A DNA stretch of 64,000 nucleotides, from the NCBI GenBank assembly GCA_002307725.1, contig DBUB01000008.1:32329-96328 (forward strand), read 5' to 3'. This document shows positions 1-7,919 of the stretch, piece after piece. The translations under genes and the position numbers were made by a program. The notes beneath the pieces were generated by a model. The model was not told where the DNA came from and ran no database searches. It saw only the letters and a program-made list of their open reading frames with translations. How positions within the stretch are numbered: the stretch's first letter is position 1; each line of letters starts with the position of its first letter. The stretch comes from Alphaproteobacteria bacterium UBA1301. GTDB taxonomy: Bacteria > Pseudomonadota > Alphaproteobacteria > Micropepsales > Micropepsaceae.

Positions 1-101
1 CACGCTTACCATCGAGCAGCCAGTGCATACGGGAGTGTCAGATATTTTGTGTAAGAGCGGCCTCTGTGGTGGTTGAGGGTCATCGAACTGACCCCATGGG
101 G

Positions 102-1347
102 TCAGTTCGATGATGCCGGAAATCGGTCGCCAAACTGGATGGCAAATTGGCCCATCGCGCCCGTCCATTCAATAGCCCGCCGCCAATGCACGCCGGCATT
201 TTTGATGGCGAGGTAAAGCAGTTTCATCGCCGCCTCGTCGTTGGGAAAGCTGCCGCGGGTTTTGATGATCTTGCGCAGCGAGCGATTGAGCGCCTCCACC
301 GCGTTGGTGGTGTAGATCATCTTGCGAATGGCAGGCGCGAAGGCGAAGAACGGGATGACGTGCTCCCAGCTTCGCCGCCACATCTGGCCGATGGCCGGAT
401 AACGCTTGCCCCATTCGACCTCGAACTCGTCGAGCCGCTGGCGGGCAGTGTCCGCGTTCTCGGCGTGATAAATCGCCTTGATCGACGGCAGAATGGCCTT
501 GCGGTCCTTCCAGTTGACGAAGGACAGGCTACCCCGGATCAGATGCACGATGCAGGTCTGCACCAGGGCCTGCGGAAACACCGTCGTGATCGCCTCGGGA
601 AATCCCTTGAGCCCATCGACGACGGCGATCAGGACATCGTTGACGCCGCGCAGCTTCAGATCGTTCATCACCTTGAGCCAGAATTTGGCGCCTTCGGTTT
701 GTTCGATCCAAAGCCCCAGAACGTCCTTGTCGCCGTTGGGGTTGAGCCCGAGCGCGACGTAGACGGCCTTGTTCTTGACCGAGCCTTCATCGCGGATTTT
801 GACCCTGAGGGCGTCAAAGAACACCACCGGATAGACCGGATCGAGGGGACGGCTCTGCCATTCGCGAACCTCATCCAGCACCGCGTCCGTGATCTTGCTG
901 ATGAAATCCGGCGAGACCTCGGTGCCGTAAAGTTCGGCCAGATGGCCCTGGATCTCCCGCACCGTCATCCCGCGGGCGTAAAGGCTGATGATCCCCGCCT
1001 TCGCGGGGACAAGCCTTGTCGTCGAAACCGTCGAACCGGGTCTGGCCCTTAGGTATCAGCCGCGGTTCGAACGTGCCGGCGCGGTCGCGCGGAACCTCGA
1101 TGGCGACTTCGCCGTCTTCGGTCAAAACCGTCTTGGCGCTGGTGCCGTTGCGGCTGTTGCCGCTGCCGCGGCCCGCCGGGTCGCCCTTCTCGTAGCCAAG
1201 GTGATCGCTCAGTTCCGCGCCAAGTGCCCGTTCGATCGGGGCTTTCTTGAGACGCCGGAATATCCCGTCGTCGCGCATCAGGTCTTCCGGTTTGGAATAC
1301 CCGCTTAAAATCTGGTCCAGAATCTCAGGTGAAAAGTCGGCAGGCAT
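102..1347 (-). pseudogene. IS256 (Mutator-type) transposase, frameshifted
   Basis: The gene is in two overlapping reading frames. The N-terminal part (1347 down to about 1015) begins MPADFSPEILDQIL and reads up to RFDGFDDK. The C-terminal part (992 down to 102) resumes with IISLYARGMTVREI and runs through the DDE catalytic region (VVFFDALRVKIRDEG, then VVDGLKGF) to the stop. In IS256 transposases FDDK is followed directly by I-[IV]-S-L-Y-A-R-G, so the two parts join exactly if 22 bp (993-1014) are removed. The summed length without the insert, about 400 residues, is normal for the family. The protein should not be made intact from this copy. The family call is secure, and the single inserted lesion is a direct reading of the sequence. 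Confidence 0.85.
993..1014. repeat. 22-bp palindromic insert in the transposase
   Basis: These 22 bases interrupt the transposase between codons that are adjacent in the family. The plus-strand core CCCCGCCTTCGCGGGG is a perfect 6-bp stem (CCCCGC/GCGGGG) with a 4-base loop. Short palindromes with this kind of core are frequent intergenic repeats in alphaproteobacterial genomes. Twenty-two is not a multiple of three, so the insert shifts the frame. No duplicated target bases are obvious around it. Confidence 0.6.
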
Positions 1348-1395
1348 GTGAGTCTCCTATCATTGGTAAACTCACAGAAACCTTCTTACACAGGG

Positions 1396-2040
1396 TTACT
1401 GACACCCTCCGAGGTAGAGGCTTGCCCGTGTCTTATGCCGCTTCAGCTGTCGATACTTCCGCATCGCCCAGGCCACCAACATCTTGTTGACGTGCCTGAA
1501 GACCGGATACATCGCCGACGGGCAAAACCTCCCATAGTAGGCTACCCAACCCCGCAAAACGGGATTGAACAACCGGGAGATGTCCCGCAGGCAAAGGTCC
1601 GTTCGATTTCGGTAGTTCAGCCGCCGCGTGATTTCCCGCATGGATTTGAGAGCTTTCGTGCTGACCGCCGGGGTGAAGCTCACAAACAGACTGTTCCGTT
1701 TGCGATTCTTCACGACCCGCGGTCGGAAGGAGTAGCCGAGGAAGTCGAACTTCACATTCGGATACCGTTCCTTGCGACTTCCGTCCCTGCAATAGACAAT
1801 CTGCGTCTTGTCGGGATGCATCTGTAGCCCGCACTCGGCAAGCCGCGCGCTCAGCGCCGCCATGATGGCCTGCGCTTCCTGCTCCGTCCTGCAATGTACC
1901 AGCCCGTCATCTGCATAACGGCACCAGGGCACGCCCGGATACGTCCGTGTCATCCAGACATCGAACGCGTAATGCAGAAAGAGATTAGCCAACGGCCACC
2001 GTGGCGACAAGCTTGCACTCTGCCGCAAGCTGCTGGTCAC
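1396..2040 (-). pseudogene. ltrA: Group II intron reverse transcriptase/maturase fragment
   Basis: The 214-residue reading frame carries the reverse-transcriptase active-site block WCRYADDGLVHC, preceded by LANLFLHYAFDVWM and followed by FDFLGYSFRPR and the maturase-like segment LNPVLRGWVAYYGRF, in the order expected of group II intron-encoded proteins (usually 400-600 residues). The N-terminal fingers region is absent: family similarity starts only around residue 17. The C-terminus is cut by the IS256 element, whose inverted repeat supplies the last residues and the stop. The encoded fragment lacks half of the RT domain and any HNH endonuclease, so it is a dead remnant. The intron RNA domains were not recognised. 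Confidence 0.8.
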
Positions 2041-2720
2041 CTAGCCACCAATCGAGGATACCTCAACGTCTCAACGCCGTCAGGAGCGGCAAATGACGGT
2101 GCCACTTCATCTCTGCCCGTGTTGCGGCGCAGCGATGATCACGCTCGGCATGCTGGCGCCATCAATCCCACGCCGTTCATCATTCTGGAACAGCTCATGA
2201 ACGCGTGCCAATCACCGAACACAAAATCCTCGGCGTTGATGCATTTCGCGATCTGCATGGAAGCAAACCGGCACCCGTGCGCGTCGCGCAACCCGATATC
2301 CCCACGCTGGCCGATTACACGGCTTTTCCTACGCCCAACCGCTCTTATCGCCTATCGGATCGCGTATCCCGCCCTGTTTAATCCATCCGTATGCCGCTCC
2401 AGCGTATGCCGACCAGTGCCTCGGACATGCCGGCACCGTCAAAATCCCCATAGCTCTGCTCGCCGTACCGCGGGTTAGTTCAATCCAGCTTCAATGAGGT
2501 CGCTCAGCTTGCCAGAAGGCGACGTCCGTGTCGCGCGGCCTCACAAAACCCTCCAGATTCCGTGTGCATGTGCCAAATGGCTGTAGTAAGAACTACCAAA
2601 GTAGGTGGGGCGGGGCGACGATTTTGAAGCCCAGAGATTTGTGCAGTTCAAAGGAGGGCTTGGTCTTCGGCGCCGATCAGAGCACGGGGACGGCAAGCGT
2701 GTTGTGACGGAGCTTCGGGT
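2041..2720. other. Gene-poor stretch with possible mobile-element debris
   Basis: No convincing complete gene lies between the RT fragment and the first sugar gene. A short plus-strand frame starting near 2093 contains LCPCCGAAMI, a cysteine knuckle like that near the C-terminus of some IS91-family transposases, but it dies after about 30 codons. The open frame 1894-2478 crosses both the RT fragment and this stretch and has no family signal. GGAG at 2709-2712 can act as the ribosome site for the GTG start at 2721. I cannot name a promoter here. Confidence 0.3.
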
Positions 2721-3836
2721 GTGAACAATAGCAAACCAATTTATGTGACCAAGCCGTTCCTTCCACCTTTGGAGGACTTCATCCCCTATCTGGAGAAAAT
2801 CTGGGAGCGCCGGATTTTAACCAACGGAGGCCCATTTCATGAGCAACTCGAGGTAGATCTGGCGGAATTTCTGGGTGTCAAGCATTTGGCGCTGGTGTCG
2901 AACGGTACCCTCGGTTTGGTGGTTGCTTTCCAAACGCTGCACATTGCTGGGGAAGTGATTACCACCCCCTACTCGTTCGTCGCCACCGCACACTCGCTGA
3001 TCTGGAACGATTTGAAACCGGTCTTCATCGATATCGACCCTGCCACCTGCAACCTCGACCCCGCGAAAATTGAAGCCGCCATCACACCGCAAACAACCGC
3101 GATCATGCCAGTGCATTGCTACGGAACGCCGTGCGACGTCGCCGCCATCCAGCGCGTCGCCGATGTCTATGGGCTGAAAGTCGTCTACGACGCCGCCCAT
3201 GCGTTCGACGTGCGCGTCAAGGGCGAGAGCGTCCTCTGCCACGGCGACCTGTCGGTGATGAGCTTTCATGCCACCAAGGTATTCAACACATTTGAAGGCG
3301 GAGCGATCGTCTGTCCCAACGCCAAAACCAAACAGCGCATCGATTATTTGAAGAATTTCGGCTTTGTCGACGAAGTCACCGTGACAGCGCCCGGGATCAA
3401 CGCCAAGATGAACGAGTTCCAATCGGCGTTGGGGTTGCTGCAGCTGAAACATCTCGCCAGTGCGGTTGAAGCGCGAAAGAAGATCGCGCAAACCTATCTA
3501 GAGGCGTTGCGGGCTGTACCCGGAATAACCTGTTTCGCAACGGCGCCCGATGTGACGCCGAACTATTCCTATTTCCCGATTCTCGTCGGCCCTGACTATC
3601 CTCTATCCCGTGATGGCCTTTATCAAAAGCTGCGCGAGCAGAAGATCTTTGCGCGGCGCTACTTCTACCCTCTGATCAGCAATATGCCGATGTATCGGGG
3701 CCTAGCTTCCGCCGCACCCGCCAACCTGCCGGTCGCGACGCGCATCGCCGAACAAGTGCTGTGCCTGCCGATCTATCCGGACCTGTCGGCACAACAAGTC
3801 GAAACCATCCTCGAGTTGATAGTCGCGCGGAAATGA
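2721..3836 (+). CDS. VioA-like dTDP-sugar 4-aminotransferase (DegT/DnrJ/EryC1/StrS)
   Basis: This is a PLP-dependent fold-I sugar aminotransferase of 371 residues, the family's usual length. Typical blocks are LVSNGTLGL (residues 59-66), EVITTPYSFVATAHS (78-92), the PLP-ring aspartate in DAAHAF (D157) and the Schiff-base lysine in HATKVFNTFEGG (K186). The opening PFLPPLEDFIPYLEKIW resembles VioA, which makes dTDP-4-amino-4,6-dideoxyglucose from the dTDP-4-keto-6-deoxyglucose supplied by RmlA and RmlB, both encoded at the far end of this cluster. Start is GTG with GGAG eight bases upstream. A 3-amino product (QdtB/FdtB type) is possible but I see no matching 3,4-ketoisomerase in the window. 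Family is near certain; the substrate position is inferred. Confidence 0.88.
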   Translation: MNNSKPIYVTKPFLPPLEDFIPYLEKIWERRILTNGGPFHEQLEVDLAEFLGVKHLALVSNGTLGLVVAFQTLHIAGEVITTPYSFVATAHSLIWNDLKPVFIDIDPATCNLDPAKIEAAITPQTTAIMPVHCYGTPCDVAAIQRVADVYGLKVVYDAAHAFDVRVKGESVLCHGDLSVMSFHATKVFNTFEGGAIVCPNAKTKQRIDYLKNFGFVDEVTVTAPGINAKMNEFQSALGLLQLKHLASAVEARKKIAQTYLEALRAVPGITCFATAPDVTPNYSYFPILVGPDYPLSRDGLYQKLREQKIFARRYFYPLISNMPMYRGLASAAPANLPVATRIAEQVLCLPIYPDLSAQQVETILELIVARK

Positions 3837-3864
3837 ACCGGGAACACACCGTTACGACGCAGGC

Positions 3865-4569
3865 GTGCAGATGAAAGTAGCCATCATGCAACCCTATTTT
3901 CTACCGTACATCGGGTATTTCCAGCTCATCGGGGCGGTGGACGTTTTTGTCGCTTACGACAACATAAAATATACCAAAAAGGGCTGGATTAACCGCAATC
4001 GCATGCTTCAGAATGGCAAGGATGTGATGTTCACCTTGCCTCTAAAGAACAATTCCGACTTCGCCGACGTGCGCGAAAGACAGTTGGCGGACGATTATAA
4101 TAGCGACAAAATTCTCAATCAAATGAAGGGGGCCTACCGGCGTGCCCCTTACTTCGAACAGACATTTCACCTGATCGAGCAGATCGTGCGATACGACGAG
4201 GTCAATCTGTTTAAGTTCATTGGTCACGCCATTATCAGAACCTGCGAACATATCGGGATCACGACGGAGATCAAGGTTTCCTCGGATGTCGCCGTCAATC
4301 ACGCTCTCAAGGGCAAGGAAAAAGTGCTGGCATTGTGCCATGCTCTTGGCGCGGACACCTATATTAACCCAATCGGCGGTGTCGATCTTTATTCGAAGGA
4401 TGAGTTCCGCGCGCAGGGTATCGAACTGAAATTCCTCCAACCTAAGCCGTTTGAGTACGCGCAGTTCGGCAACGAGTTCGTACCTTGGCTTTCAATTGTT
4501 GACGTGATGATGTTCAATTCGGTCGATCTCATTCATGAGCGCGTAAACTCCGGTTACGAGCTAATTTGA
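3865..4569 (+). CDS. WbqC-family protein
   Basis: The 234-residue protein opens MQMKVAIMQPYFLPYIGYF and continues with VDVFVAYDNIKYTKKGWINRN, the hallmark of the WbqC family (PF08889). Members sit in O-antigen clusters that make amino-deoxy sugars, and a glycine transferase role was suggested for one homologue, but the chemistry is unproven as far as I know. It lies 28 bp after the aminotransferase gene, so its product may add an acyl or glycyl group to the new amine. Start could be either of the two early methionines (3865 or 3871). It overlaps the region just before the first propeller gene. No signal peptide is visible, consistent with cytoplasmic action on a nucleotide sugar. Confidence 0.85.
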   Translation: MQMKVAIMQPYFLPYIGYFQLIGAVDVFVAYDNIKYTKKGWINRNRMLQNGKDVMFTLPLKNNSDFADVRERQLADDYNSDKILNQMKGAYRRAPYFEQTFHLIEQIVRYDEVNLFKFIGHAIIRTCEHIGITTEIKVSSDVAVNHALKGKEKVLALCHALGADTYINPIGGVDLYSKDEFRAQGIELKFLQPKPFEYAQFGNEFVPWLSIVDVMMFNSVDLIHERVNSGYELI

Positions 4570-4592
4570 GCCATATCGAGAAGTCGGCAAAC

Positions 4593-5555
4593 ATGTTCAA
4601 ATGGCAAAAACTAGGCAAAGTCTTCACGCCACAGGAAGTCGAAGGTCGCGCTTGGCTGAAAGAATTTGCGCAGGCGCCGGCGACACTTGTGTTTGACGAT
4701 TTTGTGCGTGTCTTTTTCTCCTGTCGGCCGCCGGCGGACACGAACGGGCAATATGTGAGCTATTCCGCCTTTGTCGATCTCGATCGCGCGGATCTGTTCA
4801 AGGTGCGTCATGTTGCCGAACAACCGATCTTAAGCCTGGGAGGCATCGGCGAATTCGACGAGTTTGGCACGTATCCTGTCTCGGTCATTCGCGATGGTGA
4901 TGAGGTTCGTGCCTATTACGCTGGTTGGACGCGTTGTGAATCCGTTCCGTTCAATGTTGCAGTAGGGTACGCAATTAGTCGCGATAGAGGGATAAGTTTC
5001 ACAAAACTCGGCAATGGGCCGGTCCTCAGCTATTCGCCGGACGAGCCGTTTGTATTGAGCGGGCCAAAAATACGCCGGTTCAATGATCTCTGGTATCTGT
5101 GGTATATTGCTGGGCGGAAATGGAAGGTGGTGGCTGGCAGAGCGGAGCCTGTTTACAAGATCCGCATGGCGACCTCTCACGATGGCATTCACTGGATCAA
5201 AGAGAACAGGGATCTGATCGAAAGCCGCATTGAAGAAGACGAGGCCCAGGCCAGCCCGGATGTGTTCTACGCGAATGGCAAATATCACATGTTTTTTTGC
5301 TACCGATACAGTAGCGGTTACCGCAGCAAGAAAAACGGCTACCGCATCGGTTACGCCTCCAGCTCCAACTTGACCGAATGGGTGCGCGATGACGCAAAGG
5401 CCGGCATAGACGTCTCGACAGAGGGATGGGATGCAGAGATGATCAGTTATCCGCATGTTTTCGACTTAGACGGCAAAACCTATCTCGCCTATCTCGGCGA
5501 TCAAGTTGGCAGGTTTGGCTTCGGATTAGCGGTACTCGATGGAAGGCTCGATTAG
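4593..5555 (+). CDS. Beta-propeller glycosidase-like protein, copy 1
   Basis: The protein has about 320 residues and is built of repeated blades with motifs such as LVFDDFVRVFFSC, YYAGWTRC, FNDLWYLWYIAG, KYHMFFCYRYSSG and YRIGYASS, matching the five-bladed propeller fold of GH43/GH32/GH130-type enzymes. The neighbour at 5568 is a clear paralogue. I place the start at ATG 4593 (FKWQKLGKVF) because the next copy begins MKWKKLGQIF; an upstream TTG at 4566 would overlap wbqC. There is no signal peptide. Acidic residues suitable for catalysis are present (FDDFVR, EEDEAQASPD, WDAEM) but I cannot assign them. In a biosynthetic operon it may act on an intracellular sugar rather than degrade an extracellular polymer. 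Activity is unknown. Confidence 0.7.
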   Translation: MFKWQKLGKVFTPQEVEGRAWLKEFAQAPATLVFDDFVRVFFSCRPPADTNGQYVSYSAFVDLDRADLFKVRHVAEQPILSLGGIGEFDEFGTYPVSVIRDGDEVRAYYAGWTRCESVPFNVAVGYAISRDRGISFTKLGNGPVLSYSPDEPFVLSGPKIRRFNDLWYLWYIAGRKWKVVAGRAEPVYKIRMATSHDGIHWIKENRDLIESRIEEDEAQASPDVFYANGKYHMFFCYRYSSGYRSKKNGYRIGYASSSNLTEWVRDDAKAGIDVSTEGWDAEMISYPHVFDLDGKTYLAYLGDQVGRFGFGLAVLDGRLD

Positions 5556-5567
5556 GCAGCGACCGCG

Positions 5568-6527
5568 ATGAAGTGGAAAAAACTAGGACAAATCTTCGAC
5601 CCGACGCAGCATAAGCTGCCGAACGATTGTAAGGTGTTTGCGCAATCTCCGCAGGCTTTGGTGTTTGATGATTTCGTCAGAATTTATTTCTCAACTCGAG
5701 CTGTAGACAAGCGCAACAACAAATACCTCAGCCACATTGCTTTCGTCGATATGCAGGCGAATTTGCGCGATATTATCCGCGTGTCCGATAAGACGGTTAT
5801 TCCGCTGGGCGGACTCGGCTGTTTCGACGAACATGGCATTTTCCCGATAAACATCCTGCGCCACGGCGATGCGGTTTACGGCTACACCAGCGGCTGGAAC
5901 AGAAGGGTCTCGGTGTCCGTAGATACCGCAATTGGCCTGGCCATTAGCCACGATGACGGGCTCACCTTCGAGCGTATCGGCCCGGGACCGGTGCTTGCCG
6001 CATCCTTGCAAGAGCCTTGCCTGATCTGCGACGGCTTTGTGAAGGTCGTCGATGGTGTATTCCATATGTGGTACATCTTCGGCACGGGATGGAAGAGATA
6101 TGCGCTCGATGTGCCGCCCGACCGAACCTATAAGATTGGACACGCCGTTTCGGCGGATGGCATCAATTGGGTCAAAGAAGAAGCACGGCAGATCATCAGC
6201 GACCGTTTGGGAGCGGACGAAAGCCAAGCCTTGCCCACGGTGATAGCAATTGACGGGCGCCATCACATGTTCTTCTGCTATCGCCAATCGTTCGATTTCA
6301 GAACGACGAACGATCGCGGCTATCGCATTGGCCATGCTTGGTCGGACGATTTAACGAACTGGACGCGGGAGGATGACGATTTCACGCTCGAAAGAAGCTC
6401 GGGCGAATGGGATTCCGACATGCAGTGCTATCCGCATGTGTTCGAATTCGCCGGCAAGATATACTTGCTTTATAATGGCAATGCGTTCGGGCGCTACGGT
6501 TTCGGTCTGGCGTTACTTGAAGTATGA
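5568..6527 (+). CDS. Beta-propeller glycosidase-like protein, copy 2
   Basis: This 319-residue protein matches the preceding gene blade for blade: KKLGQIF, LVFDDFVRIYFSTR, GYTSGWNR, FHMWYIFGTGWKRYAL, HHMFFCYRQSF, GYRIGHAWS and EWDSDMQCYPHVFEF. The copies are clearly diverged in sequence, so the duplication is not recent. It follows 12 bp after copy 1 and overlaps the next gene by 4 bp (ATGA), so the set is probably co-transcribed and translationally coupled. The acidic pair in the first blade and the Asp-rich segment before the HHMFF blade are kept in both copies. No export signal is visible. The fold call is good; any hydrolase, phosphorylase or transferase activity is a guess. Confidence 0.7.
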   Translation: MKWKKLGQIFDPTQHKLPNDCKVFAQSPQALVFDDFVRIYFSTRAVDKRNNKYLSHIAFVDMQANLRDIIRVSDKTVIPLGGLGCFDEHGIFPINILRHGDAVYGYTSGWNRRVSVSVDTAIGLAISHDDGLTFERIGPGPVLAASLQEPCLICDGFVKVVDGVFHMWYIFGTGWKRYALDVPPDRTYKIGHAVSADGINWVKEEARQIISDRLGADESQALPTVIAIDGRHHMFFCYRQSFDFRTTNDRGYRIGHAWSDDLTNWTREDDDFTLERSSGEWDSDMQCYPHVFEFAGKIYLLYNGNAFGRYGFGLALLEV

Positions 6528-7723
6528 GCGACGCCATCACCTTCGCCTTGAACAGGGCAAGCGACACGGATATCGCCTCCCATTTGTCGCGTTGTGATTC
6601 CGATTTCATTCCGCCCCTGAGTGTCCGTGTCGAGATATGCGCCTATGCCCGCAAAATTGCAGCCCGAGCAGTGCGATTCGAAATGTGGCACGACGAAGCG
6701 TTGGTTGGATTGGTGGCGGCCTATTGCAACGACGGCAAACGGCTTGATGCCTATATCACCAGCGTCAGCGTGGAGCGGGAATGGCAACACAAAGGCATCG
6801 CCGCGCTATTGATGAAGAGGTGTATCGCGTATGCGATAGATCTCGGCTTCAAAAATATTGAGCTCGAAGTGGACATCAAAAACGTCGGTGCAGTCGGGCT
6901 ATATCAGAGGAGCGGATTCGTCGTTGACAGGATGAAAAGCGAGACTGCTATCATGCGCCTGCCTATTGGAAAGGACACGCAAATGGCCAACCAACGCGAT
7001 TACAACACCGAAATCAAGGACGCTAAAGGTCACCAATACGCCTACGATTTCGACTTCGGCGTCATGCACCCTTATATGATCCGCTCGTTCGAGCCATTCT
7101 TCAAAAAAGGCAGCCTTCTCGAGATGGGGTGCTTCAAGGGCGATTTCACGAAACGGCTCCTGCCGTACTTCGATGACTTAACGTGCATCGAAGCCTCCGA
7201 TGTCGCCGTCGAGGAGGCAAAGAAGAAATTGGGCAACAAGGTCAAGTTCGTCAATGCGCTTTTCGAAACAGCGACGCTGCCCAAGCGATACGACAATGTC
7301 GTGCTAACTCACGTGCTGGAGCACCTCGATGATCCCGTGCGCGTCTTAAAGCGGGTCAACGATGAATGGCTTGCCGAAGGCGGGCGCTTTTTCCTGGTTT
7401 GCCCCAATGCCAATGCGCCATCGCGGCAGATTGCAGTGAAAATGGGCTTGATCACGCACAATGCCGCTGTTACGCCCGCCGAGGCCGAGCATGGCCACCG
7501 CTGCACATATTCGCTGGATACGCTGGAGCGGGACGCCGTCGCGGCAGGGTTAAAGGTCGTCCATCGCTCGGGTGTATTCTTCAAGGCGCTGGCGAATTTC
7601 CAGTGGGACAGGCTGCTGAAGACGGATATCATTTCACAAGGATATCTGGACGGATGCTACAAGCTCGGTCAGCTTTACCCCGATCTCTGCGCGAGTATCT
7701 TCTTGCTGTGCGAGCGCGGTTAA
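6524..7723 (+). CDS. GNAT acetyltransferase-class I methyltransferase fusion
   Basis: Residues 1-147 form a GNAT N-acetyltransferase domain, with the acetyl-CoA loop in REWQHKGIAALLM and the closing AVGLYQRSGF. Residues 154-399 form a class I SAM methyltransferase, with LLEMGCFKGDF as the glycine-rich SAM motif and VVLTHVLEHLDDP as the post-motif II block. An ATG at codon 154 has AAGGA seven bases upstream (6971-6975), so the methyltransferase may also be made alone. Together with the aminotransferase this suggests decoration of an amino sugar by N-acetylation and O- or N-methylation. The domain calls are firm, but the substrates are inferred from context. Confidence 0.8.
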   Translation: MSDAITFALNRASDTDIASHLSRCDSDFIPPLSVRVEICAYARKIAARAVRFEMWHDEALVGLVAAYCNDGKRLDAYITSVSVEREWQHKGIAALLMKRCIAYAIDLGFKNIELEVDIKNVGAVGLYQRSGFVVDRMKSETAIMRLPIGKDTQMANQRDYNTEIKDAKGHQYAYDFDFGVMHPYMIRSFEPFFKKGSLLEMGCFKGDFTKRLLPYFDDLTCIEASDVAVEEAKKKLGNKVKFVNALFETATLPKRYDNVVLTHVLEHLDDPVRVLKRVNDEWLAEGGRFFLVCPNANAPSRQIAVKMGLITHNAAVTPAEAEHGHRCTYSLDTLERDAVAAGLKVVHRSGVFFKALANFQWDRLLKTDIISQGYLDGCYKLGQLYPDLCASIFLLCERG

Positions 7724-7919
7724 AGATCTTTCTGAAATATCGAAAGCGGCTGAGAGGCGACTGGGCTCAATTCGTTTTAACCGCCGAAACGGACTTGCCG
7801 TCTATGGAAACGAGCGCACCCACCAATTATTGTATATTTGCGGAAAAGGTTCATGTGTTCGGACCCAGACTGCACGGTACGGTGATCATCGATACGCGAT
7901 CACATTACGAAAGTGATCG
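7724..7919. promoter_or_regulatory. Spacer before wzx with inverted repeat 7897-7919
   Basis: No recognised gene lies here. CGATCAC (7897-7903) and GTGATCG (7913-7919) form a perfect 7-bp inverted repeat with a 9-base loop that ends directly at the GTG start of wzx, where it could mask translation initiation. A 39-codon open frame (7804-7923) ends in a GTGA overlap with that start, but it has no visible ribosome site or family match. Confidence 0.35.

Larger units (their letters stand above)
35..1406 (-). mobile_element. IS256-family insertion sequence, inactive
   Basis: The element is about 1.37 kb, normal for IS256-family elements. Imperfect terminal inverted repeats are visible: GTGTCAG followed by TGTGTAAGA on the plus strand from about 35 to 69, and the same pattern on the minus strand from about 1406 down to 1372. 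One broken transposase fills the inside. The right end abuts a reverse-transcriptase fragment, and that fragment's reading frame stops inside the inverted repeat, so the IS landed in an older element. I see no clear flanking target duplication, so the left flank may have been rearranged later. The repeat ends are approximate to a few bases. Confidence 0.75.

Noticed and set aside
147..1052. Long plus-strand open frame across the IS256 transposase
   Set aside because: It is the antisense shadow of the transposase, with no family motifs, while the minus strand reads as a clear IS256 protein.
2041..2478. Functional gene in the 194-codon frame
   Set aside because: It spans the RT remnant and unrelated debris and shows only a short cysteine motif in a different frame.
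4593..6527. Secreted levansucrase or invertase pair
   Set aside because: The fold is similar, but there are no signal peptides and the genes are embedded in a biosynthetic operon, so no such enzyme name is justified.
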